Shown: positions 40,440 to 52,450 of the stretch, piece after piece | Layout of the letters: the number at the start of each line of letters is the position of its first letter | How positions within the stretch are numbered: the stretch's first letter is position 1 | Source of the DNA: Phytophthora sp. 'mugwort' | Taxonomy: Eukaryota; Oomycota; Peronosporomycetes; Peronosporales; Peronosporaceae | Length of the DNA stretch: 64,000 bases | Direction of reading: 5' to 3' | Assembly (NCBI GenBank): GCA_033558025.1 | Contig: JAUCEF010000006.1 | Coordinates: 1,612,001-1,676,000, forward strand | Notes under the pieces: generated by a model | Database searches by the model: none | Told to the model about the DNA's origin: nothing | Seen by the model: only the letters and a program-made list of their open reading frames with translations | Program-made: the position numbers and the translations under genes

Positions 40440-42490
40440 TAACAATGAGCTTGCAACAGCTCGCTCCTGATGCCTCAAAAAGAGCGAAGAAGACAGCGAT
40501 CAATGCGTTCGAACGCTGGCGGCAGAAGATGTTAACACGGGTTTCATACCGTCATGTCTACTCCGAGACGAGGACGGCTCTACGTTTGTGAAGTTGATGG
40601 ATGCTGTGTATCTCGCCTTTGTGGACGGGAGGGCAGGTAAACCGCTGGCTAAGAACTCGGTGTTGAGCTACTATCGGCACGTTAAAACTGGATGTTTGAT
40701 CGGTACCCTAAGAATTGCTCTGCCATCGAAACAAAACTGCTCAAGATGGCCCAAATACTTGAACGCTACTGCCTAAAGCGAAGTGAGGGAGGGGGTAAGC
40801 AGGAAGGCACCTGCCTGCACCAAAGAGAACCTGCGAAATTTTTGATTGATGGACTTTACTACGACGTTGCAAGCCCTAAGGACTACCAAGATGCTGCACT
40901 GTTGCCTTAATGTGGTATACATTTGGGCGCGCCTCTGATCTTGGCTTTGTGGTAAAGAGTTGCTTGTCTGTGAGCGCTATGGTGTTATCTTTGTTCGGCT
41001 GATTCGTGTCAAGACCTCAGAGGAACAAGGACTCTCGCTATTTCCTGACAAGGACAGCTTTATCACCTGCCCTCTCCACGCTATTACTACAGCGTTAGTT
41101 GATGCAAGGCTTTCCGTCAACGCAAGTACTCGATCACCCTCAGCTATATGATGACGGCTCCGAGAGCTTGTCGGTACCGGTGGATGTGCCCCTTAATGAA
41201 GCCTTGGAAAACGGCTCTCTCAGAATTACATCCGCTGATGTCCCCGAACTAGGGACCAAAAGAAAAACAATGTAGATTCATGCGTATGTGAATTGCGTTA
41301 TTAAAGCTGCATTGGAAGCACAAGAAAACTCAAAGCCACCCTCAACCTTACCTCTCACTCATTTCGACGTGGTGGAGCTCGGCATGCCAATAGTGATCCA
41401 TCACTTTGCGCGCAGTGGATTTTTGGTCGAGGATCGTGGAGCATGACTGCTACAAATAAGGCATTTGCCTATGTGTTCAACACAACAAGTGAAGAGCAAA
41501 ACGTGTCCCGGGTGTTGAATGGTTGGGACTCACGCACGAAACCGGCAGTTCCTATGCTGTCATGATTGGACTCGACGACACAGACTCAAGCAAATTCCCT
41601 CGCTGCCCTGTTGTTTCAAACTAGCATCAATGCTCAAGACCCCGAGATGCGGATTAACGACCGAGTGCTTGGGGTCCTTACTGCTGTCCTGATTCAGAAG
41701 GTTCCCGAAGTCCTCGACTGGTATCCAATGTCTCTTACGCTAGCAGAATGCGCGACTGTCTTTTCACACTTGGTATGTCGAAGTCGCAAGTTTTGTCGCG
41801 GAACTCCGAGCTTCAGCAACAGGCTACTCGAAAAGGCCTAGATGCGACGGTTGACAGTGTTGGAGACATCACGAAGGAGGAGCGCCTGATCAATCACCAG
41901 AAACTGAGTCATTGGGGAGTTGGTTTCGATGAACCAAGAGCTGATGGACAGATTGAGCTAGATGGAGCGGCGACTTGCCACTATAGAATGCGGTGGCCAA
42001 CTATCTATCTCTCCGAACGGGGCTAACCCACTTGCGAATTCAGTGCCCCAAGTGAAAACGCATTAAACGCGAAATCATGTGGTTCAAAAGCCAATCCGAA
42101 GTCTCCGTTAGCAATTTGGTTCGAGTGGTATGACAAGAAACCCCGTCTATGGGATGTTTGCGATTCGCGGCAGAAGAAATATTCATACAAACAGATCACA
42201 AATTACATGAAGCTGTTTTTGCCGAACGGCTTTGCTCTGGATCCAACAGCCGAGACGTACTCCGATGACTGTTACGTGTTGGACAAAAAGCAGAGAAAAA
42301 CCTGTATAAATTGTTTGGCGAACACGATATCAAGCGAAAGAACGGATCGTCCGTCTTGAAGCACCTCCGCAAAATGCATGGCGAAGGCAAACTAGACGCC
42401 TGTATCGCTGCGTACGCCGCTCGTACTAAGGTTGAAGGTGTTTTAGACCCAGCACCAAGTCGCCCAAAGCACCTGTTCGTCACTCATAGT
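40440..42490 (+). mobile_element. Crypton-type tyrosine recombinase element, frame-broken
   Basis: Plus-strand fragments in changing frames follow the order of oomycete Crypton-like recombinases: DASKRAKKTAINAFER (40470-40515), FVKLMDAVYLAFVDGRAGKP and NSVLSYYRHVKT (40580-40695), LIDGLYYDVASPKDYQDAAL (40840-40905), VIFVRLIRVKTSEEQGLSLF (40985-41045), CPLHAITTAL (41065-41100). At about 41350-41460 one frame reads SHSFRRGGARHANS, then GRGSWSMTATNKAFAYVFNT: the HxxR box and a Tyr in the position of the recombinase nucleophile. A C-terminal region (42110-42290) reads WFEWYDKKPRLWDVCDSRQK, similar in style to the GCR1-type C-terminal domain of Cryptons. At least four frame changes and several stops make it inactive. 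Cryptons lack terminal inverted repeats, and none were seen. Confidence 0.8.
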
Positions 42491-42701
42491 TGATCTAGAC
42501 ATAGGAACCAAGAAGATACGTATAAGTGTATACGGGCGCTTCCGTCAGCGAGGAAAGCAGATAGATGGATAACTAACAGAATCGATTCGAATTTGTCCAC
42601 TCGAGTAGTTCGGTATCACTTCGAGTAATTCCGCAGAGCGGATGAACATTAACTCGAAGGGATGCACATTAACTCGAACCGATGCGTGTTAATCGAGCGG
42701 A

Positions 42702-42702
42702 T

Positions 42703-42743
<41 letters not shown>

Positions 42744-42891
42744 TACATACATACATACATACATACATACATACATACATACATACATACATACATACAT
42801 ACATACATACATACATACATACATACATACATACATACATACATACATACATACATACATACATACATACATACATACATACATACATACA

Positions 42892-42921
<30 letters not shown>
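42702..42921. repeat. compound microsatellite (CA)n-(CATA)n
   Basis: About 18 CA units at 42703-42739 run directly into about 45 units of CATA up to 42921. The tetranucleotide array keeps open frames on both strands (Tyr-Ile-His-Thr and Met-Tyr-Val-Cys repeats), which are artefacts. It separates the Crypton from the second Ulp1-like remnant. Confidence 0.97.
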
Positions 42922-42923
<2 letters not shown>

Positions 42924-42934
42924 CACTACCTTCC

Positions 42935-44390
42935 CTTCCTTATGTCCAACGTCACTGCGTGCAGATTCCAGTGTCCGAATATCAACGAATTTGCGTTGCT
43001 CAAGGACAAAACACAGCAAGGCTGAATAAGACGGTTTTTGGAGAATTATTGGGCCAGAGATATCCCTTGAGTGCAGCACGCTGAGGACACAGAATTAGCT
43101 GTACCGGATCACTGTCAAGCAACGCCGTTCTCGGAAATTGCAGCTGAATCTGGTCCAGTGAAATTATCCGCGGTTGCGACTCGCGAAAACGCTGAGTTGG
43201 GAGAGGAATCGATAGCTGGATAAGTTTGTATTTCCGTGGATTTACCGTCGAACTCGACAGTGGAAATCATGATTTCGAGGTGGAAATTGCATCTGAAGAT
43301 GTCCAATGTGGTCAGAGTGAAGGACAAAACGCAGAAGTACCGAATCAGGCAGTCATGATCGGAAAGGGACCTCGTTTGTTATCACTACGACTGCTTGTTG
43401 ATGTTGTCCGTGCTGGCGCACCTTAGGCGGAGTATGCGTCGGCATGTGTAAGCTGGAAGTGTGCGAAATGAAGCGCACTAGTATTTCATGTGAATGCAAA
43501 ACTGGCAAGCCCGCAACTCCTTCCGAAGAAATTTTGGACGTTTTGCCTTCAGCTGTACTGAAGTCAACTGGAAAGGAAGCTGATGCTTTCAGAGTCAACT
43601 GGAAGAAGACGCGTGGAATCCCCATTGACCGCAAAAACGTTGTCGTCACCGTGTGTGGTTCGACATATTGCGTTGAAACGATCGATGCAATGATTAAGTG
43701 GCACATACTACTTGATTGTTACGATGACCTAGATGTCGCTCTACACTGGGTGGCCCAGGGAAGTATGCCAAATTTACTCCTGAAATTGGTTTTATACTGA
43801 ACTCCGTATGCCGCCCGAGGATTTAAGTCTTCATCTTCTTAGACAGTGAGTGCTGCATGAAGATTGATTTCTGGTTTTGTTCTGCGGCAAGGAGCAAATC
43901 GACGAAGCTTGTTTGGATATAACTATTCTCGGTCTTATAAGACAATACCGCAAAGAACACCCTGCCGTGGCAATACCATCGAATGTGCTACGCCTTCCTA
44001 TAACGGATATCGTGTTTGCTCGAAGTCAGACGGCTTTCATCCACGCCAAGGTCCAGGAGAATCCGCCAGCGCTATTGATGGCTGTCAACGACAACGAAAA
44101 TCATTGGTACGGAGTAATTGTTGACCCAACCCAGTCAGTGGTCACCGTGTTTTTACCCACAGCAATGCGGTGACAAGTTGTGCACTTATCCAACTGGTCC
44201 AGAATATGGTTACACCGCTGTCGCCTTCGCGCCTATGCATGATTAAAACGTACAGCACGTTTTCTTTGCGAGATAACTACAATTGTGATATTGGAATCCT
44301 CGTCTTCTTCGAGGCGTTCTTATCCGGTCACTCAGTACGATGCGTTTGGCAAGATACGAGACGCGATGCAGTATTTCAGGTATAGATATC
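42935..44390 (+). pseudogene. Ulp1-like protease remnant, transposon-associated
   Basis: The frame at 43877-44173 ends PALLMAVNDNENHWYGVIVD, the catalytic-histidine block (NHW) of Ulp1/C48 proteases, preceded by a helical region VAIPSNVLRLPITDIVF. The frame at 43444-43800 (118 codons) is probably the preceding part of the same protein (KKTRGIPIDRKNVVVTVCGS) and 42940-43084 an earlier part. Stops and frame changes separate the pieces, and the cysteine block was not found downstream, so the copy is dead. The order resembles the remnant at 498-1400. The larger gene is likely a transposon-borne protease. Confidence 0.6.
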
Positions 44391-44867
44391 TTAGCAGAAA
44401 CATTCGGGCGATCAGTTGAACGGTGAACATTAAAGCCCTTAATTGCTAAATACTTTAGTGTTGGTGGAGACGCGGTCCTCACCTTCCGTTTGTGCACGCC
44501 ACCTTTGCAATGCACATTGCAACCTGATGAATTTTGTTTTTCGGCTGTGCACAAGGCGCACGAGCAGCATCGTTTGGCCACCTGCACCAATAACATATCG
44601 TTCAGGTCGACGATAGAAATGGGAACAACGTTGGATTTCCCTCTACATGTAATATTGCAGTTTGTTTCTGCGGTTGACAAATTCTCCGATACTGATATTG
44701 TTGGTATCTCATTAAATTCATGGGCGGCTAGTAGTCGCTCGAGCCAAATCACCATCAGCTTTACGTAGTAGCATCAGGTCAAATTGCGACAGGTACTTAT
44801 ATTCTTCGTCTCGATGAGATCTGGAAGTGTGGACTTCCAGAATGGACTTTATCAAATCGCCCGCTAT
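44391..44867 (-). other. unrecognised open frames
   Basis: On the minus strand a 170-codon frame (44243-44755) includes a Cys-rich segment RCCSCALCTAEK and an upstream piece in another frame reads YKYLSQFDLMLLRKADGDLA. Composition looks protein-like but no family is recognised. A plus-strand frame at 44490-44768 overlaps it. It may belong to a decayed transposon. Confidence 0.3.
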
Positions 44868-45495
44868 TCACAGCACACCATGACGAGAAAATGGTGCTTC
44901 GTTGTAGAAAATATCAGTCACGAGGCCGACGATGCAGTACGGCTTCGGCTCAATCTCCACCACGACAAACTCAGTCCGGCTCGCCTTTTCCCCACTCTTC
45001 GCGAGGAAAGGCTCCCTCTTGAACGGGAAGGAACGCGTAGGCGAAGTAAGGTTGCAGGTAGTTGTCGAACAGTCTCTCACCCAGCAGCCTTCATGGAAGC
45101 AAGTCTACCTCGAAAGTATTATCAATGGGAATAATACGAATAAACGCCCCTTTGGGCACGTCGCTGCCAAGTTCAGTCGCGGTAACGTCGTCGTCGATGC
45201 CGAGGTTCAGGTTGCGCCGCATGATGGTGTTGGCACGGGCTACCCGCGGCTGAGCCTCATCACTGTCGTCGAGGTGGGCAAGAGCCACAGTTTTGCTCCC
45301 ACCATGAGTGACCTGCACCACATTACTCTGCGTGATTCCCATTTCTTTACATCTTCCTTTCTCCAGTAACACACTCGATTCGTCGTCCACGAAGGATACT
45401 GCAACAGAAAGCCGCTTCGGCATGGATAGATCCTTTGGGTGGGCGTCCTTGGGTGAGTTGACAAATTCCAGTTTAAAATATGTGTGAGAGGTCAC
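44868..45495 (-). pseudogene. CDC48: CDC48/p97 N-domain fragment
   Basis: The frame 45495-45091 corresponds to the substrate-recruiting N-domain of the AAA ATPase Cdc48/p97: PKRLSVAVSFVDDESSVLLE, then NTIMRRNLNLGIDDDVTATE and IRIIPIDNTFEV, which match the double-psi barrel and the linker IxxLPIDDT. After a frame change the second subdomain follows at 45080-44868: YLQPYFAYAFLPVQEGAF, then RTEFVVVEIEPKPYCIV, ending at a stop. The ATPase domains D1 and D2 are absent. It is a truncated, frame-broken copy of a normally essential gene, sitting between transposon remnants. A retro-copy or transposon-captured fragment would both fit; no poly-A tail was seen. Confidence 0.75.
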
Positions 45496-46066
45496 TGCAC
45501 CTTAGCGAAAACGTGTTGGCGATAGTGGATGACAGTTTTCAAAAGATTTCATTCTCGAGAATTCTTGTGTTTTTCTGAGCATATGAGGCGGGATGGAAAG
45601 GGGCTGAAAACGGTCAAACATACAAGCACCGAGAAACATGCAACAACCAGTTTCGTGGCGCTTTGTGACTTGCTTCCAGAATATGCTTTCGGATCCAAAG
45701 ATGGTTTTCCAGGCATGAGACACTCTGGTTGGTAGGCGTCTACAAAGAGTAATGAAGTGGTGCTTGGATTACTTTAAGAGGGGCATTAGTTTGAGCAGTT
45801 CAGACACAAGTCAAGATTTTTTGAAGCTGACAGAATCAGAAAGCAGCGCTGACAGTCCAGTTGGTTGGCGGGGTTTATTGATGGCCATTGTACTTGGCGT
45901 GGGTTTAATTCCCCGTAAGCACTTTTGAGCAGGGTATGTCGCTATGTTACAAGGCATAGTTAATTCTCTGTGCTCAAATTGTACGTATATAGCAGCAAGT
46001 TCTATTGGCATCACCATGCAATATGAATACTAACACTGTCTCTGTCTCTGTGTTTTTGCTTGGCAT
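45496..46066. other. no gene recognised
   Basis: Short open frames only, without motifs, between the CDC48 fragment and the first pogo-like element. Confidence 0.45.
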
Positions 46067-47457
46067 TTACACAACCGCAGGCTGAACTATAATTTCGACA
46101 GTGGTATCGCTCGTCATCTTATTAGTCTGCTTAGTCTTCTTAGTCTTCTTCTGCTCCAACTTCTCCATTCGTTCAGCGGTCAGTATTCGTCCGCTCACCG
46201 GCGCGGTCTTCCTCTTCTTTTTTATCTTGGCTACTGGCAATGTCGGTGTCAGAATCTCTCGGCGAATAGCTAGTTCAGCTTGCAATCACACTGCTAGACG
46301 GAGGTCTGCCGGCGTGCCATTTCTAGTGTAGAGAACTCATTCGGTGTTGTATGTTCACGAGTGAGAGTGGGAAGAACCACACACCTTAAACCCGGACGTC
46401 ACATTGGTGGTCAAATGGCATTGCTTCCAAGCCATGCACGAGATACGCACAGCAGTCACTTTATCGATGGAGCAACCTCCATCGGCATCCTCGTCGACAA
46501 ACTCATTCACCAGAACGCGCAGTTTGCCCTTAAAAGACGCAAATACAGCCACGTTGAGCAGCTGAAAGAGATGGGTAGCATTAGCTGGTAGACAAATCAG
46601 CACGCCTTGGAGCTTGTCGGCCAGCTCTATCGTTGAGTGCGAGCTGCATCCATCCATTACCAGAATGAGTGGGCGCTTGACTGTAGAAGGCACGGCGGCA
46701 GCAAACAACTTAAGCCACGACTTGAAAAGATCCATGCTCAAAAACCCTGAAGGTGCTGCAGTCACACCGGTTCCAGTTGGTACTTCACACTCTTTTAGTA
46801 TATTGAGCTTCACTGTTTTCCCGGGCAGAATAAACACAGGGGGGGCGATAAACCCCAATGCGCTTCCGCAAACAATAGTAGTCATGTGAAAAGTGGTTGT
46901 AGGAGTGGTGGTCCACACATTCTTCGACCGACGCACAGCAATAACCTGCTTGCTCTTCGGGGCCTTGTGGAATGCTGTTTCACCGACGATGAAAATATGA
47001 TCAGCGTCGGCGTTTGCTTCGATGATTGCTTTGGCGAGAGAGTTGAAAAGCTGGCGAATGTCCAAAATTGTTGCGAGTCTTAGAGCGTCTGCGCCATGCG
47101 ATCTGTAAGGCCTGGGTGACGCTCCATATATCGGGTATACTAGCCATCGGTAACAGCTCTACCGGCGACTAATTCAGAAATCTCCGTCGCCTTCTTCATA
47201 ATATTCGACCGCCCGACAGTGTGGCGCACAATTTGGCGGCCGATGATCCAGTCAAAGATGGCATCTTCCGTTTCTGGAGGCAAGAGAGGTTTGGGACCGT
47301 GGCGCTGCCGCGTTTTGCCATTCCTGGCGTTAGCCGGCCACTTCCGCAGCGTGCTAATCGGGATCTTAAACTCACACGAAATTTCCTTGTGCAACCCTCC
47401 GTCCAGCACCCATTGGACTGTGATGTCAAGCTCTTCTTGTGTGTAGTTTGGTGCCAT
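46067..47457 (-). pseudogene. pogo-like DDE transposase, catalytic residues lost
   Basis: A helix-turn-helix N-terminus (47457-47140: NYTQEELDITVQWVLDGG, KIPISTLRKW) and a DDE_1-type catalytic region (47065-46355) lie in different frames, followed by the basic C-terminal tail near 46285-46067. The catalytic region reads IFIVGETAFHKAP, where pogo/jerky transposases have DET: the first catalytic Asp is Gly. The second Asp is kept in LVMDGCSSH. In the third block LLNVAVF, the expected Asp (PLDV) is Asn. The gene is therefore both frame-broken and catalytically dead. Confidence 0.82.
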
Positions 47458-48022
47458 GGCGGAAATGGCGGCAACTTGTGTGTTGGCTCGCCGCCAAAAT
47501 CACCAGTGATTTGAAATATAAAATGACAGGCCAAAAGCGGCTCTCACGTCCCCATCAATTAAGTTGCTGCTTCCATATTTCAGCAGTTCAATTGGCCGAT
47601 AACGACAGCAACACGAAACTGGTTGGGGCCACAAAAAGGGTCGCTGACCTTAACAGGAACACCAACACATCATTCAATAAGCGAATCGTTATTGAGAGCA
47701 TAGCCTCAATCTACCAATTGGAACGGAGTAAATATGCTGCGTGCCGTGGATCTGCCTTCATACTCGAAACAGCAGCGATCGCTGCGGACCAAGTGGACTC
47801 CTTCTCGCCGCATGATGCCCCTCCCTAGTACACGTGGATAACCGTTTGCAACGATATGGCTCGCGAAGAATCTCAGCTGCTTGTGAAGGACAAAATAAGT
47901 TTTTCATCACCATGAAAATACATCTGGTCCCGTGCATTGTTTGCGCGCTGATAAGGCCGCACAAGACGCGGTACAGAAGTGCTCGTCAAAACATGCGAGG
48001 CGCGGACACGTGGTTGGACAAG
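47458..48022. other. no gene recognised
   Basis: Open frames up to 129 codons on the plus strand, without known motifs. Confidence 0.4.
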
Positions 48023-48241
48023 ATTCTTACCTTCCAGGAACTGGACCGAGTGACGGTCATCGTGCTCACGAACGCTTGTCAGAGACCAGCCCCCCCGCGC
48101 GCGCGCGACGGACGGACTACGGGGGAAAATGGCGACGCAAGGGCTGAAGCCAGCGTGGGCATCAGCCGGCATTTGGGCTAGCCGAGGCAGAGATATAGAG
48201 TGGCTCGTCAACAACTTCACTAACCAGAAGCTTCGACGAGA
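48023..48241 (+). repeat. dispersed repeat, copy A
   Basis: About 220 bp that recur in inverted orientation at 56668-56895. Shared runs include GGAGACCAGCCCCCC-like, ATGGCGACG, CCAGCGTGGGCATCAGCC and ACTTCACTAACCAGAAGCTT (with a few differences). The C-rich core differs in length between copies. Family unknown. Confidence 0.7.
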
Positions 48242-48959
48242 GGAAATTTATGAAAACAAATTGGATCAAATTGCCCACTTGGCGTACGGACCTGCCATCT
48301 CGGGTTCTCTTTCGGGTGGAAACGCGACACCGAGGCAGGGACAAGCCATAGTTTGCGACGTTTCTGACGAGACCCCTTCCCTGGGCGGTTTGATCATGAA
48401 GTCTTTGATGGACAAACACCACGATGTAAGCAATGTGATGCCCGTTTTGCAGAAATTTTAGTCTCTGGTGTAAGGACCGCGACGGGGGTATTTCTATTTT
48501 GTCGATCGTGGTGACAGTTTTTGTGCGGTCGTTGGTGTACGGACAGCGCTGAGGCCAAAAAAAAGGAATATCACCCGCTTAATACGGTAGACACTCGGAA
48601 ATGCTTGATGTCGCACAGATAAGAAAGTCTGACGTAGGCCGTCGAGAGGTGAACTATTCACCCCGCGGCGCGGCCAAAGCACCTCCCATACGCCGCGTTC
48701 AATGATTGGCGAAGCAGCGGCCATGCACAATGACCAGAGCTAAAAATAACTATAATATAATTATAACAGTGTTATATTGACGGAATAACGGACTGTTGAC
48801 AAGGCGATGTTCCCCTAAATATACAATTGACGCGTAATATTAGTATTGACTTTTTACCACAACGTAAAAAGTGATGAGAGTGAAGCTGGTGGCCAGCTCG
48901 GATCGAACGACTGGTTCACCAACCTCTTCTTCCATCCACACCAGCCTCATCTTTCGGCC
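48242..48959. other. no gene recognised
   Basis: A plus-strand frame 48129-48461 (110 codons) continues out of repeat copy A, but no domain is seen; it may be a coding part of that repeat family. Confidence 0.35.
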
Positions 48960-50511
48960 GCACCAACTCGCTCACTTCCAAATTGTCAAGTACAATATCA
49001 ACAAGCTCGCGCGCCATATCAAGCTTCTTCTTCACGGACTGCGGTAACGGGTTCTTCTCCTGCAAACAGTGTGGCAAGGCTCGCAAGCAGGCGCCTGGAA
49101 CAGGTTACTCGAACCTCATCAGCCACCGTGCGACCAAGCATCCTGGATACTCCGAGACCTACGAGGAGAGCCAGCGAACGCATGGCCAAACGCTCGAAAC
49201 TACAGATTCGCTGACCAGCGCACGATGAAGATATTCAAGTGGATGTAGTGGATCATCGCGCGGAATCATCCGCTGCTGAGCGAGGTGGATGACCCGATGA
49301 CGCACTCATTAGCGGCGCTCAAGCCAGTGTCGTCAAAGACGTTGGTGCACTATATGTGTCACGCGGCTGCCAAGGTGGGGGAACGAATCTCTGTGGAAAT
49401 GGGCGACCAGTTGGGGCTCATGTTTGATGACTGGACCTCCGGAACGTTCCACTTTATAACGCCATCTACGGCGTCTTCGCTAAGCACGGAGATACTCATC
49501 AGGTGCTGCTTGCAATATAGCCGGCTGAGGACGGCCAAACTGCAGATACACACATCGAAATGATCGAGGCGGTATTGGAGCTCTACGGCAAGGACAGCGC
49601 CATGCTCTCGTTCGTCGGTGCGGACAACTGCGACGAATCAGGCGATTGCGACTCGACTGGTGGTCTCACCCATCAGCTGCACTAGCCACATCTTCATTCT
49701 GGATATATGCCGGTACATCACGGAGTACCAGACTCTTATTGAACAAGTGAAGACTCTCTCAGTCCACGTTCGCTGCCCGAACAACGCTGCGGAGCTCCTC
49801 CTCCACACGAAGTACAATCCGTTGAAGGTAAACGTCACTCGGTGGCCGTCGACGTACCAGATACTGGCTCGCTACGTGAAGATTCGGGATGCTGTCAAGA
49901 TGGTTGCGGATGTTAAAGATCTACTTCCGCGACCCAGCACCCATCGTCAGATTGTGCAGCTCATTGCCGAGCTTGACTTGAAGACCTCGACAGAGTCTGC
50001 GTGAATCTTCAATCGGAGGACCTCAATCTTTCCGATGTGCGACTCCTCTTCGATGCGGTCATGACCAAGTATCCAGCTACTTCTGGTATCTGAGCCCCTC
50101 CACATAAATTGTTCACCCCCCGGTTTTCAAGAGCGCGGTCGTGAAGTTGTTGTCCGATCGAATTCTGACTGCTGCGGAGAAGGAGGCCGTCGCCAGTTTG
50201 TTTTCCTGCTTCTCCACTAAGCGCAGTGCCCAAAAAGGTGGATTTCGCGATGAAAAATCATGAGCAACGGTAAGCGCCCGCGTCGCGCTGCTGAAGGTCA
50301 GTACGCGGACATCCTGCGAATTACCCCGCCCACCAGCAATCGCTGTGAGCGTCTCTTCTTTCAATGTAAGCTGGTCCTGAATCCTCTGCGCTCAAGTCTG
50401 GACCAGCGAATTTCGAGATGTTGGTCTTCTAGCGCGCCAACCGTGAACTTTGGAACTTACGTATCTCATGGGTTATCAAGACGGCATGGTGAAGGTGCTG
50501 AGGAGAGCTAG
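48960..50511 (+). pseudogene. hAT transposase with BED zinc finger, broken
   Basis: The N-terminal frame (48983-49228) contains FFFTDCGNGFFSCKQCGKAR and YSNLISHRATKHPGY, a BED-type C2H2 zinc finger (CxxC...HxxxxH) of hAT transposases. The middle (49285-49563) has VGERISVEMGDQLGLMFDDW, the position of the first catalytic Asp. 49618-50004 has [20 protein letters not shown], typical of the insertion domain. The C-terminal frame (50260-50511) reads RITPPTSNRCERLFFQCKLV, the hAT dimerisation region (P.SN..CERLFSQCK). Frame changes separate these parts. The order and content are those of a complete hAT transposase, decayed. Confidence 0.82.
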
Positions 50512-50694
50512 GTCTCACCCTTTGCGGCACGCTGCCAAACTAGGTCCTAACGCTATACCTGCTATGCTCACTATAACAACAATTTGGATCTAATATTTAT
50601 TATTGGAGGTTATCAGCTGTGAAATGCAAATCCGTATCGACTGGTGGACTGTCTTGTGTCGTCGCCGTTCCATTTTGATTAGCGGCGGACCCTA

Positions 50695-50800
50695 GTCAGG
50701 CCATAAGTCATAGTGACAACCACTAGCATCTCGACAGGTGTGGGACTCGAACCCCTGCGTAGTGGATTGGTAGCCACTACCCCGTCCAGACCCTAACAAT
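50695..50800 (-). repeat. tRNA-like sequence, possible SINE head
   Basis: The minus strand contains GGGGTTCGAGTCCC, a perfect T-arm/B-box (GGTTCGANNCC), preceded by an arm GTAGTGG...CCACTAC around a loop CTACCAAT that resembles an anticodon arm. The 5' GGTCTG pairs imperfectly with 3' CACACC. A normal D-arm is not visible. I read it as a tRNA-derived repeat rather than a working tRNA. Confidence 0.4.
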
Positions 50801-51979
50801 GATAACAAATCATTGCCATACTTATTATTGGTTTCTCCTGTATTGCAGTGACGTAATGTTTTTCTGAAAGACCAGTTCAATGTTATATTTTTTTCCGAGC
50901 TCTGCCAATGACACGACGGCCACAAAAGGCCGTAGTGGCACCGCGGCAGCAAGGCGGCGCCCACGACGGATATTGCGTGTATTGCGAGTTGCCGCCCCTG
51001 CCTGTGCGGAGCATGTTGAAGGTGGCAGCCCCTGTTCCGATCAAGCTGACGGCACGGGTTGCAGCTTGCTACACGTACATTGCTGCGAAGGATCCTATAG
51101 CTGCGCGAAAAGGATACGTAGAATAGCTTCATTAAGAATTTATGAACTCAATATATGTATCAGCTACTGTTCTCTTTCTATCATTTCTGTCCCTCTGCCT
51201 CGCTGTATCGCGCTCAGCTTTGCGACGCTTCTTCTTCCTGCACTTCTTGATCTCACCAGAGGGCAGGTTTCCGCAGGCTCTAGCGGATGCTCCCACCCGA
51301 TGAGGAACAGCGTTTTCCCGTTGATGCACATATCGCCCAGGAAATGCGCATCTGGTACCGCTCAGGTCAACACCACTCGGTAAGACCCACTCAGCCTCAC
51401 CGGCGCAATCGCCCTGTAATGCAGACGGCTCTGGGTGATGCGCTCTTGAGTACCGCGCCGAGTAGTCAATTGGTTGCGCTCACGATATCCGAGGTCGGGT
51501 GCTTGAAGTGAGGCACTAAGGCCTCCAATAGCGGGAGGTAGTCTTATCCAACCTGCCGCCCACGCTGTTTAAGATACTGCTTACACCGGCCGAAGAAGGT
51601 CATAAACATGGTGGAGACCGTTTAATCCGTGCTTGAGGGCGTCATCCGGGGTAGCTGTAGTGGAAGGAGTTGCAAGTGAACAAGGCATAGCGTACAAAAG
51701 AAACGGATAAGAACTGCAACGACTGCTTTCTTTCTGGTTAACAGTACACTAACGCTAACTTCATTCAGTACTCAGAGCATGGTGAACGGCCATCCAGAAC
51801 ACGGGTGGTACACGTACATGTTTGGCGTCGCTTCCTAGAAACAGAACGGTTGATCAGCGTTCACATTCCGCCATTCGGGTGTAGTACTCAACTTGTAAGC
51901 CGAAACAAACGTGGATTAAAATGGCAAACGTGAAGTTTGTACTTTACTCGCACGCGAGTTTGCTACGTGCCAGCGACCA
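50801..51979. other. no gene recognised
   Basis: Open frames of up to 167 codons occur (for example 50880-51383 plus strand) but with no recognisable family; the stretch probably holds repeat debris between the hAT and MULE remnants. Confidence 0.4.
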
Positions 51980-52450
51980 TCAGGTTATCATTCGAGCTCC
52001 ATTCGCGCATAGTTGACCCCATCTGCGCCAAAATAGTAGCTTCCTCGCCACTTTGGTAAAACTCTGGCAGTAATACGCGATTACAACTACTGACAGCACG
52101 CGGATTACGTTCGGGTTCGGGGAGAACTCAATGCTGGATCGGCTTGGTGCCATGTCACGAAGAAGATGACGCTGGCGGAAGTCCTGTACACGAGCTTTTA
52201 ACCGCTGGTTCACTTGAGGCACGTCCTTGAACGGTTTTAAAGCCACCGAGTGACGACCGGATAAGCGCTCCGATCTTGTACTTGCGTTCGACCAGGCGGT
52301 TAAACTTCTCCGCCGGGTTGTTGGTCGTCGCATAACATAACCACCTGGAGTGGAGAAATACTACTAGCAGCTGAACATGCTCGTCACCCACATGCCCTCA
52401 AAGTAGATCCGAAACGTGGCTAACGGCTGTTCGTGCGACCACCTAGACAA
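51980..52450 (-). pseudogene. MULE transposase C-terminal fragment
   Basis: The minus strand reads SRWLCYATTNNPAEKFNRLV near 52280-52360, the conserved C-terminal block of oomycete Mutator-like transposases (TTNNPVE.FN..LKR). A frame change occurs near 52250 and only about 130 residues of this C-terminal region remain; the DDE core is absent. Confidence 0.6.

Noticed and set aside
42649..43084. Long open frames of Met-Tyr-Val-Cys or Tyr-Ile-His-Thr repeats on both strands
   Set aside because: They are translations of the CATA microsatellite, which has no stops in any frame used; no flanking coding evidence.
50695..50800. Functional tRNA gene
   Set aside because: The B box and an anticodon-like arm are present, but the D-arm is missing and the acceptor stem has a mismatch; annotated only as tRNA-like.
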